Source: JBCCGG01 sp039029395 (GTDB lineage Bacteria; Pseudomonadota; Alphaproteobacteria; Kiloniellales; JAKSDN01). From it: a DNA stretch of 47,020 bases. The notes under the pieces are model-generated. The model saw nothing but the letters and a program-made list of their open reading frames with translations, was not told the origin of the DNA and ran no database searches. A program made the translations under genes and the position numbers. Position 1 is the first letter of the stretch. Each line of letters begins with the position of its first letter. The DNA lies in assembly GCA_039029395.1 (NCBI GenBank), contig JBCCGG010000048.1, forward strand, positions 1 through 47,020. Direction: 5' to 3'. Shown piece after piece: positions 16,221 to 26,253 of the stretch.

Positions 16221-17192
16221 ATGGCAGAGCACAAGCACCAGATCGCTGAAGGCCCCCTGGTCGTCGTCACCGGCCCGACCGCGAGCGGCAAGTCGGGCCT
16301 GGCGCTCGCGCTCGCCCGGCGCTTTGACGGCACGGTGATCAACAGCGACGCGCTCCAGGTCTACCGAGAGCTCGAGATCCTGACCGCCCGGCCGAACCCC
16401 GAGGCCCTGTCGGCCGCGCCCCACCGGCTCTACGGCGTGCTGCCGGGCGCCCAAGCCTGCTCGGCGGCCCTGTGGCGCGACCTGGCGCTGGCCGAAATCG
16501 CCGCGGCGCAGCAGGCCGGGCGCCTGCCGATCGTGACCGGCGGTACCGGGCTCTACATCCGCGCCCTGCTGCGGGGTCTGGCATCCCTGCCGGAGATTCC
16601 CGACCAGGTGCGCCAAGCCGCCAGAGCGCGCTTCGAGGAGCGCGGGCTCGAGGCCTTTCGCGCCGAGCTGGCGGCCCGGGACCCGGCCGCCGGCCGCCTG
16701 GCCGACCGCCAGCGCCTGATCCGCGCCTGGGAGGTGCTGGAGGCGACCGGCCGCCCCTTAAGCGCGTGGCAGGCCGAGCCGGCACCCGCGCCGGCGGCCT
16801 TCCGGGCCTTGGGGCTCGTCTTGCTGCCGCCCCGCGCGGCGCTCACCGCCGCCTGCGACGGGCGCTTCGAGGCCATGATAGGGGCCGGCGCGCTCGACGA
16901 GGTGCGCGCGCTCTCCGCTCTCGGCCTGGCGCCCGACCGGCCGATCCTCAAGGCGCTGGGCGTGCCCGAGCTGTGCCGCCACTTGGCCGGCGAGATCGGC
17001 CTGGCCGAGGCCGTCGCGGCCGCCCAAAGCGCCACCCGGCGCTACGCCAAGCGCCAGGCGACCTGGCTGCGGGGCCAGACTCCGAAGGATTTCCCGGCAC
17101 CGCCCCATGTGATCGGTGCGCAATATTCGGAAAGTTTAGATGCCAGAATCTTTAAGATTGTTGACGAATTTCTGTTGACCGCCCCCAGGTGA
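16221..17192 (+). CDS. miaA: tRNA dimethylallyltransferase MiaA
   Basis: A 323-residue enzyme that adds a dimethylallyl group to A37 of tRNAs reading UNN codons. It carries the P-loop GPTASGKSGLAL (about 14-25), the NSDALQVYRELEILTARP segment binding the tRNA and nucleotide, the TGGTGLYIRALLRGLA motif, and the C-terminal TRRYAKRQATWLRGQ that closes on the anticodon arm. GAAGAG lies upstream of the ATG at 16221. TATAGA at 16207-16212 could be a -10 box, which would give a very short leader. Its end is followed by a hairpin (17212-17240) before ilvB. Confidence 0.95.
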   Translation: MAEHKHQIAEGPLVVVTGPTASGKSGLALALARRFDGTVINSDALQVYRELEILTARPNPEALSAAPHRLYGVLPGAQACSAALWRDLALAEIAAAQQAGRLPIVTGGTGLYIRALLRGLASLPEIPDQVRQAARARFEERGLEAFRAELAARDPAAGRLADRQRLIRAWEVLEATGRPLSAWQAEPAPAPAAFRALGLVLLPPRAALTAACDGRFEAMIGAGALDEVRALSALGLAPDRPILKALGVPELCRHLAGEIGLAEAVAAAQSATRRYAKRQATWLRGQTPKDFPAPPHVIGAQYSESLDARIFKIVDEFLLTAPR

Positions 17193-17211
17193 CCGAGTAG
17201 GTTGCGCCTCC

Positions 17212-17250
17212 CGCACCGCAGCATAAGCTCTGCAGGTGCGCGGTTTTGCT
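17212..17250 (+). terminator. Hairpin with T-run: miaA terminator or ilvB attenuator
   Basis: CGCACCGCAG (17212-17221) pairs with CTGC-A-GGTGCG (17230-17240) with one bulged A and an 8-base loop, followed by TTTT and GCTT. This is a good intrinsic terminator shape. It lies 20 bp after the miaA stop and 41 bp before ilvB. It may end miaA or act as an attenuator for ilvB. No leader peptide rich in Ile, Leu or Val codons is visible. Confidence 0.5.
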
Positions 17251-17281
17251 TGGGAAATGGGCGTGATGAGGGATTAGGGAT

Positions 17282-19042
<1,761 letters not shown>

Positions 19043-19102
19043 GACCGCCCCGCGTCCAATTCATCCCCGGCCACGAGCAGCCCTTAAGAGCGGAGACCTC
19101 CC

Positions 19103-19618
19103 GTGTCGCCCAAGGAAACCACGATCGAGCAGCGCATCATCGCCGTGCTGGTGGACAACGAGCCCGGCGTCCTGGCCCGGGTCATCGGCCTCTTCTCGGG
19201 ACGCGGCTACAACATCGAGAGCCTGACGGTCAGCGAAGTCGATCCCCAAAAGGAGCTTTCGCGCATCACCATCGTGACCAGCGGCACGCCGATGATCCTG
19301 GAGCAGATCAAGGCCCAGCTCGACCGCCTGGTGCCGATCCACTCGGTCAGCGACCTGACCATGGAGGGCCCCTTCGTGGAGCGCGACCTGGCGCTGATCA
19401 AGGTGGTCTGCGCCGGGCAAAAGCGGGTCGAGGCGCTGCGCATCGCCGACATCTTCCGGGCCCGGGTGGTCGATTCCGGCCACAAGCACTTCGTCTTCGA
19501 GATCTGGGGCCAGGCCGGCAAGCTGAACGCCTTCATCGAGTTGATGCGCCCACTCGGCCTGACCGACGTCTCGCGCACCGGCATCGTCGCCATTGCGCGC
19601 GGGCCCAAGGGGCTATAG
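19103..19618 (+). CDS. ilvH: Acetolactate synthase small (regulatory) subunit
   Basis: A 171-residue regulatory subunit that binds IlvB, raises its activity and makes it sensitive to valine. The N-terminal ACT domain is plain: AVLVDNEPGVLARVIGLFSGRGYNIESLTVSE (within residues 13-50), followed by SRITIVTSG and the C-terminal domain with ERDLALIKV, FEIWGQAGKLNAFIELM and DVSRTGIVAIARG. The start is a GTG at 19103 with GGAGA a few bases upstream. It lies between ilvB and ilvC. Length is normal for the family. Confidence 0.95.
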   Translation: MSPKETTIEQRIIAVLVDNEPGVLARVIGLFSGRGYNIESLTVSEVDPQKELSRITIVTSGTPMILEQIKAQLDRLVPIHSVSDLTMEGPFVERDLALIKVVCAGQKRVEALRIADIFRARVVDSGHKHFVFEIWGQAGKLNAFIELMRPLGLTDVSRTGIVAIARGPKGL

Positions 19619-19685
19619 AAACCGGGCGGCGCAGCGTCGCCTAACAGCAATCTGAAGATCACACGAGGGAAGGGGAGTAGCGGCC

Positions 19686-20705
<1,020 letters not shown>

Positions 20706-20710
20706 AGACC

Positions 20711-21100
20711 GTGGACCGAAAGGCCGAGGACCGAAAGGCCAAGGGCCGGGAGGTTATGGAGCGGGTCTTCGGGACGCCCCGGGCCGAGGAGACCCGGGCC
20801 TCCCACAAGGCCTTTTCCGAGCTGACGCAGGATTACCTCTTCGGCGAGATCTGGAGCCGGCCCGGCCTGGCGCTCGAGGAGCGCTCGCTGATCACGGTTG
20901 CGATAGCTTGTGCCACCGGCCGTGAGCCCCAGCTCAAGGCCCACCTGAAGGGCGCGCTCAACCTGGGCCATTCGCCGGACAAGCTGCGCGAGGTGATGAT
21001 CCACACCGCCCACTACGCCGGCTGGCCGACCGGCGTGAACGGCCTGCGCGTGCTGGCCGAGACGGTCGAGGAGCAGGGCCTCAGCTTCTCCGAAGACTGA
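20711..21100 (+). CDS. Carboxymuconolactone-decarboxylase-like protein
   Basis: A 129-residue all-helical protein of the CMD/AhpD-like superfamily. It follows the PcaC-type pattern: KGREVMERVFGTP, LTQDYLFGEIWSRPGLALEERSL, ITVAIACATGREPQLKAHL, GALNLGHSPDKLREVMIHTAHYAGWP and a C-terminal LAETVEEQGL. The PcaC enzyme decarboxylates 4-carboxymuconolactone, but there is no beta-ketoadipate pathway here and no CxxC peroxidase motif, so its reaction is unknown. I choose the GTG at 20711, because alignment with PcaC needs the residues before the ATG at 20756. It lies 5 bp after ilvC, so cotranscription with the ilv genes is likely. Confidence 0.8.
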   Translation: MDRKAEDRKAKGREVMERVFGTPRAEETRASHKAFSELTQDYLFGEIWSRPGLALEERSLITVAIACATGREPQLKAHLKGALNLGHSPDKLREVMIHTAHYAGWPTGVNGLRVLAETVEEQGLSFSED

Positions 21101-21192
21101 GCACGAACGTGGGCTCGCGCCCATGTGAGGAAAGTCCGCGCGGCAATTGAACGCCTGTCGGTCATTTCCGATGACCGATGGTATAAGGCACC

Positions 21193-22095
21193 ATGGAGCT
21201 GTGGATCCCGATCACGGTCGCCGCGGCGTTCTTTCAGAACCTGCGCACCGCCCTGCAGAAGCACCTGACCGGGACGCTGACCACCTTGGGTGCGACCTAC
21301 GCGCGCTTTCTTCTGGGCCTGCCCTTCGCCGGGCTCTATCTCTGGCTGGTCGCGGGTTTGGGCGGCGAGAGCCTGCCGGATCTGAACGGCCCGTTCCTGC
21401 TGTTCGGCGCGGTCGGCGGGCTGGCCCAGATCCTCGCCACGGTGGCGCTCTTGAGCGCGTTCCAGTACCACAACTTCGCGGTCGGCACGACCTACTCAAA
21501 GACCGAGACCGTCCAGACCGCGATCGTCGGCATCCTGCTCCTGGGCGAAGGGCTCAGCCTGGGCGCGCTGCTCGGCATTCTGATCAGCTTGAGCGGGGTG
21601 ATCGCGATCTCCGCCGCCAAGCAGAAGACCAGCACGCGCGGCATCCTCCTGGCCTGGACCGAGAAGCCGGCCTTGATCGGCCTTGCCTCGGGCGGCCTGT
21701 TCGGCATCTCGGCGGTCTGCTATCGGGCCGCCTCGCTGTCTCTGGAAAGCGGCGACTTCCTGATCCGCGCCGGCTTCACTCTGCTCTGCGTGCTGGTTTT
21801 CCAGACACTGGTCATGGCGGCCTATCTGGCACTGAAGGACCCGGAGCAGATCCTCCAAGTGCTGCGGGAATGGCGCTGGACCATCTGGGTCGGGCTCACC
21901 GGCATGCTGGGCTCGGCCGGCTGGTTCACAGCCATGACCTTGCAGAACGCCGCCTATGTGCGGGCACTCGGCCAAATCGAGCTGGTCTTCACCTTCATTG
22001 CCTCGGTTTTCTTCTTCAAGGAGCGCACCAGCCGGGTCGAGGTCGCCGGCATCCTGCTAGTGGTCGGTGGCATCCTGCTGTTGCTCTTGACCTGA
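21193..22095 (+). CDS. EamA/DMT-family transporter, second copy
   Basis: A 300-residue membrane protein with about ten hydrophobic segments in two EamA halves. The first half contains AFFQNLRTALQKHLTGTLTTLGATYARFL and YHNFAVGTTYSKTETVQTAIVG with LLGEGLSLGALLGILISLSG; the second has GLFGISAVCYRAASLSL and VRALGQIELVFTFIASVFFFKER at the end. It is clearly in the same superfamily as the gene at 14440-15288 but not a close copy. The substrate is unknown. It lies upstream of the Rieske oxygenase and the MHS transporter on the same strand, with about 70 bp between, so it may share a transcript with them. Confidence 0.9.
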   Translation: MELWIPITVAAAFFQNLRTALQKHLTGTLTTLGATYARFLLGLPFAGLYLWLVAGLGGESLPDLNGPFLLFGAVGGLAQILATVALLSAFQYHNFAVGTTYSKTETVQTAIVGILLLGEGLSLGALLGILISLSGVIAISAAKQKTSTRGILLAWTEKPALIGLASGGLFGISAVCYRAASLSLESGDFLIRAGFTLLCVLVFQTLVMAAYLALKDPEQILQVLREWRWTIWVGLTGMLGSAGWFTAMTLQNAAYVRALGQIELVFTFIASVFFFKERTSRVEVAGILLVVGGILLLLLT

Positions 22096-22164
22096 GCGCG
22101 CCATTGCCCGGGGCTGGGAAAGGCGCGTAGTCTTTCTCGGGTCATGGCAAGGAGGGCGCGGGCG

Positions 22165-23253
22165 ATGGCAGGTCTGGACGGCGTCGGCGAGGGCTCGGTC
22201 AGGACCATGTCCTCGCGCTATTACCAGGATCCGGAGGTCTTCGAGCGGGAGAAGGAGAAAATCTTCTACCGCACCTGGCAGTTCGTCGCCCACGTTTCGG
22301 CGCTGCCGGACCCGGGCAGCTTTCTGACCGCCCAGATCGCCGACGAGAGCCTCTTGGTCGCGCGCGGCCAGGACGGCGAAATCCGCGCCTTCTACAACGT
22401 CTGCCGCCATCGGGCCCACCGGGTGGCCGAGGGCGCCGGCAGCTGCCGTTCCTTTGTGTGCCCCTACCACGCCTGGGGCTACGACCTGGAGGGCCGGCTC
22501 ATCGCCGCGCCCAAGACCGAGCAGGTCGCCGGCTTCGACAAGACCGCCGTGCGCCTGCGCCCGGTTCGGCTCGAAGTCTTCTGCGGTCTGATCTTCGTGA
22601 ATCTGGACGACCAGGCGCCGGCGATGGACGCGCTCTATCCGGGGCTCGCCGAAGAGATCCTGGCCGCCAAGCCGCGAATCGCCCATATGGTGCCGGTCTT
22701 CGAGGACGTGATCGGCCACGACTGCAACTGGAAGGTTTCGGTCGAGAACTTCTCCGAGTGCTACCACTGCCCGGTGGTCCACAAGTATGTCATCGCCAAC
22801 CTCTATGCCGCCGAGGGCTACCGCATCGCAATCGACGGTGGCGTCGTGCGCCACAGCGCGGTGCGCCGCCAGGAGCGGGAGGTCCACGGCGATCTCCTCA
22901 TCTGGTTCCTCTGGCCCAACCTGGCGATTGAGATCTTTCCCATGCACAGGTCCCTATCGGTCCGCCACTTCCGGGTCGAGGGCCCGCGCCGGGCGAGCTA
23001 CGCCTACCTCTGGTACGCCGACCCCGACCTTTCCGGGGCCGCGACCGAAGAGGTGCGGGACATCGGCCGCAAGTACCGCACCACAAACGGCGCCGAAGAC
23101 GCCCGCCTGGTCGCCTCGGTTCAGAAGGGTCTGGAGAGCCGGGCCTACGACCGGGGCCAGCTGGTCATCACCCCCGAGGTGACCTACCAAAGCGAGCACG
23201 CCGTCGCCCACTTCCAAGCGCTCTACTTGGCGGCGCTGGAGGGCTCTGGCTAA
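22165..23253 (+). CDS. Rieske aromatic-ring-hydroxylating-type oxygenase alpha subunit
   Basis: A 362-residue non-heme iron oxygenase. The N-terminal Rieske domain has ligands C80 and H82 (VCRHRAH) and C99 and H102 (VCPYHAW). The catalytic domain has the mononuclear iron histidines H201 and H206 in ENFSECYHCPVVH. This pattern resembles glycine betaine, carnitine and stachydrine-type demethylating or hydroxylating oxygenases more than ring dioxygenases, but the substrate is not certain. No reductase gene is next to it. I start it at the ATG at 22165, with AGGAGG 9 bp upstream. The MHS-family transporter follows after about 30 bp, suggesting that substrate uptake and oxidation are coupled. Confidence 0.88.
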   Translation: MAGLDGVGEGSVRTMSSRYYQDPEVFEREKEKIFYRTWQFVAHVSALPDPGSFLTAQIADESLLVARGQDGEIRAFYNVCRHRAHRVAEGAGSCRSFVCPYHAWGYDLEGRLIAAPKTEQVAGFDKTAVRLRPVRLEVFCGLIFVNLDDQAPAMDALYPGLAEEILAAKPRIAHMVPVFEDVIGHDCNWKVSVENFSECYHCPVVHKYVIANLYAAEGYRIAIDGGVVRHSAVRRQEREVHGDLLIWFLWPNLAIEIFPMHRSLSVRHFRVEGPRRASYAYLWYADPDLSGAATEEVRDIGRKYRTTNGAEDARLVASVQKGLESRAYDRGQLVITPEVTYQSEHAVAHFQALYLAALEGSG

Positions 23254-23284
23254 GATCCCCGCGACAACGATTCGAGAGATCACC

Positions 23285-24562
23285 ATGACCGATACCGCCG
23301 TGCCGCTTAGCAAGGTGCGCAAGAACGCCTTTGCCGGGGCGATCGGCAATGTCATGGAGTGGTACGACTTCGCCGCCTATGCCTATATGGCGCCGATCAT
23401 CTCCAGGCTGTTCTTCCCATCCGACGACGATTTCACCTCCCTGCTGGCGACCTACGGCGCGTTTGCCGCCGGCTATCTTTCCCGGCCTCTGGGCGCGCTG
23501 GCCTTCGGCCACATCGGCGACAAGACGGGGCGCAAGATCGTGCTCGTGCTGTCGGTCACGCTGATGGGCGTCGCCACGGTCTCGATCGGCCTGCTGCCCA
23601 CCGTCGCCCAGGCCGGGCCGGTCGCCGCCGTTTTCCTGGTGCTGCTGCGGGTGCTCCAGGGTTTCTCGGTCGGCGGCGAGTACACCGGCTCGAGCACTTT
23701 CGTTGTGGAGCACGCGCCCGGCGACCGGCGCGCCTTCTACGCCAGCTGGATCGTCTGCGGCGCGGCCGGCGGCTTCCTGCTCGGCTCGGGCGTTTCGACC
23801 CTCTTGAACAATTTCTTGGCCGATAGCGACCTGCAGGATTGGGCCTGGCGCGTGCCTTTCCTCTCGGGCGCCTTGATCGCCGTGGTCGCCCTGGTGCTGC
23901 GCCGCCACATCGAGGAGCCGCCGGCGCCCGAGTACGAGGAGGACTACCAGCGCTCGCCGGTCATCCTCGCCTTCACCGACCATTGGCGCGACATGCTGCG
24001 GGTCATGGGGCTGGCGCTCGCGGTCAACGTGGGCTTCTACATGATGTTCGTCTACGCGGTCGGCTATCTGACCGACCGCATGCACGTCTCGACCGCCAGC
24101 GCCCTGGACATCAACACCTTTTGCATGATCGTCCTGACCCTGCTGCCTCTGCCGATCGCGCTTTTGGCCGACAAGGTCGGCCGCAAGCCGATCCTGCTGA
24201 GCGGCGCCATCGGGATGATCCTCCTGTCCTGGCCGCTGTTCTGGCTCATGCACCACCAGAACCTGAGCCTGATCCTGCTCGGCCAGCTCGGCTTCGCGAT
24301 CCTCTTCAGTTGGATCTATGCCGCCAACCCTGCGGCCCAGGCGGAGATCCTGTCTCGCCGGGTCCGGGTTTCGGTGCTCTCGATCGGCTACAACATCTGT
24401 CTCTCGGTGTTCGGCGGCACCACGCCATTGGTCGCGACCTATCTGGTCGAGCGCACGTCCGACGACTTCGCCCCGGTCTACTACTTGATGGGACTCTCGG
24501 TGCTAAGCCTGATCGCCGTGCTTTCGATTCCGGAAACCGGGGGCAAACCCTTGCGAAAGTAG
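23285..24562 (+). CDS. MFS transporter, metabolite:H+ symporter (MHS) type
   Basis: A 425-residue, roughly 12-helix transporter. It opens with the MHS signature GAIGNVMEWYDFAAYAYMAP, followed by SRPLGALAFGHIGDKTGRK (MFS motif A), RVLQGFSVGGEYTGSSTFVVEHAP and the second-half LADKVGRKPILLSGA. MHS members, ProP being the best known, take up betaines, proline, carnitine, citrate or other organic acids with protons. Together with the preceding Rieske oxygenase this suggests import and oxidation of a quaternary amine or related compound, which is inference. It is convergent with the TenA-like gene, whose stop lies 7 bp beyond. Confidence 0.9.
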   Translation: MTDTAVPLSKVRKNAFAGAIGNVMEWYDFAAYAYMAPIISRLFFPSDDDFTSLLATYGAFAAGYLSRPLGALAFGHIGDKTGRKIVLVLSVTLMGVATVSIGLLPTVAQAGPVAAVFLVLLRVLQGFSVGGEYTGSSTFVVEHAPGDRRAFYASWIVCGAAGGFLLGSGVSTLLNNFLADSDLQDWAWRVPFLSGALIAVVALVLRRHIEEPPAPEYEEDYQRSPVILAFTDHWRDMLRVMGLALAVNVGFYMMFVYAVGYLTDRMHVSTASALDINTFCMIVLTLLPLPIALLADKVGRKPILLSGAIGMILLSWPLFWLMHHQNLSLILLGQLGFAILFSWIYAANPAAQAEILSRRVRVSVLSIGYNICLSVFGGTTPLVATYLVERTSDDFAPVYYLMGLSVLSLIAVLSIPETGGKPLRK

Positions 24563-24569
24563 CCGACGC

Positions 24570-25238
24570 CTATTGGATACCCGCCGCGCGGGCCATGTCG
24601 TCCCAGAACATTTTTTCGTAGGCCTGGAACAGGCGGGCTTGGCGGCGCAAGGACTCCGGATCCTCGCCGTGGGCCAGGCCCGCTTCGATCACCGGCAGGG
24701 CCTCGGGCGCGAAGGAGGGCAGCTCGGCGAAGCCGTCGACAAAGCCGGTGTCCTCGCGCGCGCAGCCGTAGTGGGCGCGCAGGCCCTCGCCCATCTTGGC
24801 GCAGTTGGCGCCCCAGGCGGCGAAGTTGACCAGCATGCCGCACATGATCTGGGCCGCCGTGCCGTGGCTGCTGAGCCACAAAAGGTAGGTGCCATAGGCA
24901 AAGCCCCGCGCGGTCGGCTCGTAGGCCTTGAGGTCGGCCTCGCTCATCTGGAGTTTCTTGGCGAGCGTCACGATACCCTCTTGGGCGGCGAACTCGCCCG
25001 ACAGCACGTCCCGGAAAAAACCGGCGAAGGGCTTGTCGCCGAAGCGGTGAATCATCAGAGCGACCGAGCGGGCGTCGCTGTCGGCCAGGTGATACTGGGT
25101 GCCGACGAAGGCCTGCAGGCCGGCGAGCGGGCAATCGCCGGCGACCACCGCGGCGACGTAGGGGTGGGCGCGCAGGGCCGCCTCGACCTCTTCAAGGTCC
25201 TGTTCCACGAGGCGAACCAGCTGTTCGGCGCTGGTCAT
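24570..25238 (-). CDS. TenA/PqqC-like (heme-oxygenase fold) protein, paralog 2
   Basis: A 222-residue all-helical protein with the heme-oxygenase-like fold seen in TenA and PqqC. It has AFVGTQYHLADSDARSVAL, then YEPTARGFAYGTYLLWLS in the centre, FAAWGANCAKMGEGL and YEKMFWDDMARAAG at the end. It is a paralog of the protein at 1952-2656, sharing GTQY, YEP.AR.FA.G.YL and WG..C. Its ATG overlaps the stop of the PLP-enzyme gene by 4 bp. A thiamine role is not supported by neighbours. With the PLP enzyme and the STAND-like gene it is the last gene of a three-gene operon. Confidence 0.68.
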   Translation of the reverse strand: MTSAEQLVRLVEQDLEEVEAALRAHPYVAAVVAGDCPLAGLQAFVGTQYHLADSDARSVALMIHRFGDKPFAGFFRDVLSGEFAAQEGIVTLAKKLQMSEADLKAYEPTARGFAYGTYLLWLSSHGTAAQIMCGMLVNFAAWGANCAKMGEGLRAHYGCAREDTGFVDGFAELPSFAPEALPVIEAGLAHGEDPESLRRQARLFQAYEKMFWDDMARAAGIQ

Positions 25239-26245
25239 GGCATCTCCTTTTGAAAGAGCGAGGGATAGGCAAAGAGGCCCGGCGCGCCTCCGGTGTGAAG
25301 GAAAACCACGCGCTGGCCGCGGCCGAACTGGCCTTGCTCCACCAGGTCGATCAGGCCGGCCATGGCCTTGCCCGTATAGACCGGGTCGAGCAGCAGCCCT
25401 TCCTCGCGGGCCAGCAAGGTGACCGCCCGGACCATGGCCTCGTTGGGAAGGCCGTAGCCGGGGCTTCCGTAACCCTGGCGCAGATCGAGCGCCGCCTCAA
25501 GAGGCGCCTTTTCCTGACCCAGCATATCGAGGGTGTCGGCCGCGACCTCGCTCACCTTGGCGTGCAGGGCGTCCCAGTCGTCGTCAATATCGATGCCGAT
25601 CACGGCGGTCTCGGCCTCGGCCAGCAGCATGCCTGCGATCAGCCCCGCCTGGGTGCCGCCGCTGCCCGAGGCGTGGAGCACGGCGTCGAAAGCGAGGCCC
25701 ATGTCCGCGGCCTGCTCCTGGATCTCGAGCGCGCAGGCCGCGAAGCCGAGCGCGCCCATGGCGTAGGAAGCGCCGGCCGGCACCACATAGGGCTTACGAC
25801 CTTCGTCCTTGAGCTTTTCGGCCAGCTCGGCCATGCCGGCCTCCCGGTCGAAGGGCCCGGGCGGCTGGAGGTGCAGGCGCGCACCCAGAAGCCGGTCGAG
25901 CAATAGATTGCCGCTTACTTCGTAAGCCGGCTCCCGGTCCGGTACCGCGCGGTTCAAGACCAGCTCGCAGGCCAGACCCAGCTTGGCGCAGGCCGCCGCG
26001 GTCTGCCGGCAATGGTTCGACTGCAGCCCGCCCGCCGTGATCACCGTGTCTGCCCCTTGGGCCAGCGCATGGCCGAGCGCGAACTCCAGCTTGCGGGTCT
26101 TGTTACCGCCGAATGCCAAGCCCGTGCAATCGTCCCGCTTGACGAAAATCTCCGGCCCACCGAGCGCGGCGGTCAGACGCGGCAAGGGTTCGATCGGGGT
26201 GGGCAGATGGGCGAGCGGGGTGCGGGGGAAGGCGGAGAGGGGCAT
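25235..26245 (-). CDS. D-cysteine desulfhydrase / ACC deaminase family PLP enzyme
   Basis: A 336-residue fold type II PLP enzyme. FPRTPLAHLPTPIEPLPRL leads into KRDDCTGLAFGGNKTRKLEF (36-55), with the PLP lysine at about K49, then AGGLQSNHCRQTAAA (71-85) and ASGSGGTQAGLIAG for the phosphate loop. The family includes D-cysteine desulfhydrase, ACC deaminase and the L-cysteate sulfo-lyase CuyA; I cannot tell these apart by eye. I start it at the ATG at 26245, 8 bp after the STAND-like stop; a TTG at 26257 overlaps that stop. It is coupled by 4 bp to the TenA-like gene. Confidence 0.85.
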   Translation of the reverse strand: MPLSAFPRTPLAHLPTPIEPLPRLTAALGGPEIFVKRDDCTGLAFGGNKTRKLEFALGHALAQGADTVITAGGLQSNHCRQTAAACAKLGLACELVLNRAVPDREPAYEVSGNLLLDRLLGARLHLQPPGPFDREAGMAELAEKLKDEGRKPYVVPAGASYAMGALGFAACALEIQEQAADMGLAFDAVLHASGSGGTQAGLIAGMLLAEAETAVIGIDIDDDWDALHAKVSEVAADTLDMLGQEKAPLEAALDLRQGYGSPGYGLPNEAMVRAVTLLAREEGLLLDPVYTGKAMAGLIDLVEQGQFGRGQRVVFLHTGGAPGLFAYPSLFQKEMP

Positions 26246-26253
26246 GGGGGAGA

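Noticed and set aside
21107..21126. Hairpin ACGTGGGC/GCCCATGT as terminator after the CMD-like gene
   Set aside because: It has one G-T pair and no T-run, so it is too weak to call.
21127..21137. GAGGAAAGTCC, a signature of RNase P RNA (rnpB)
   Set aside because: Only about 90 bp lie between the flanking genes, far too little for the 350-400 nt RNA, and no other conserved helices are seen.
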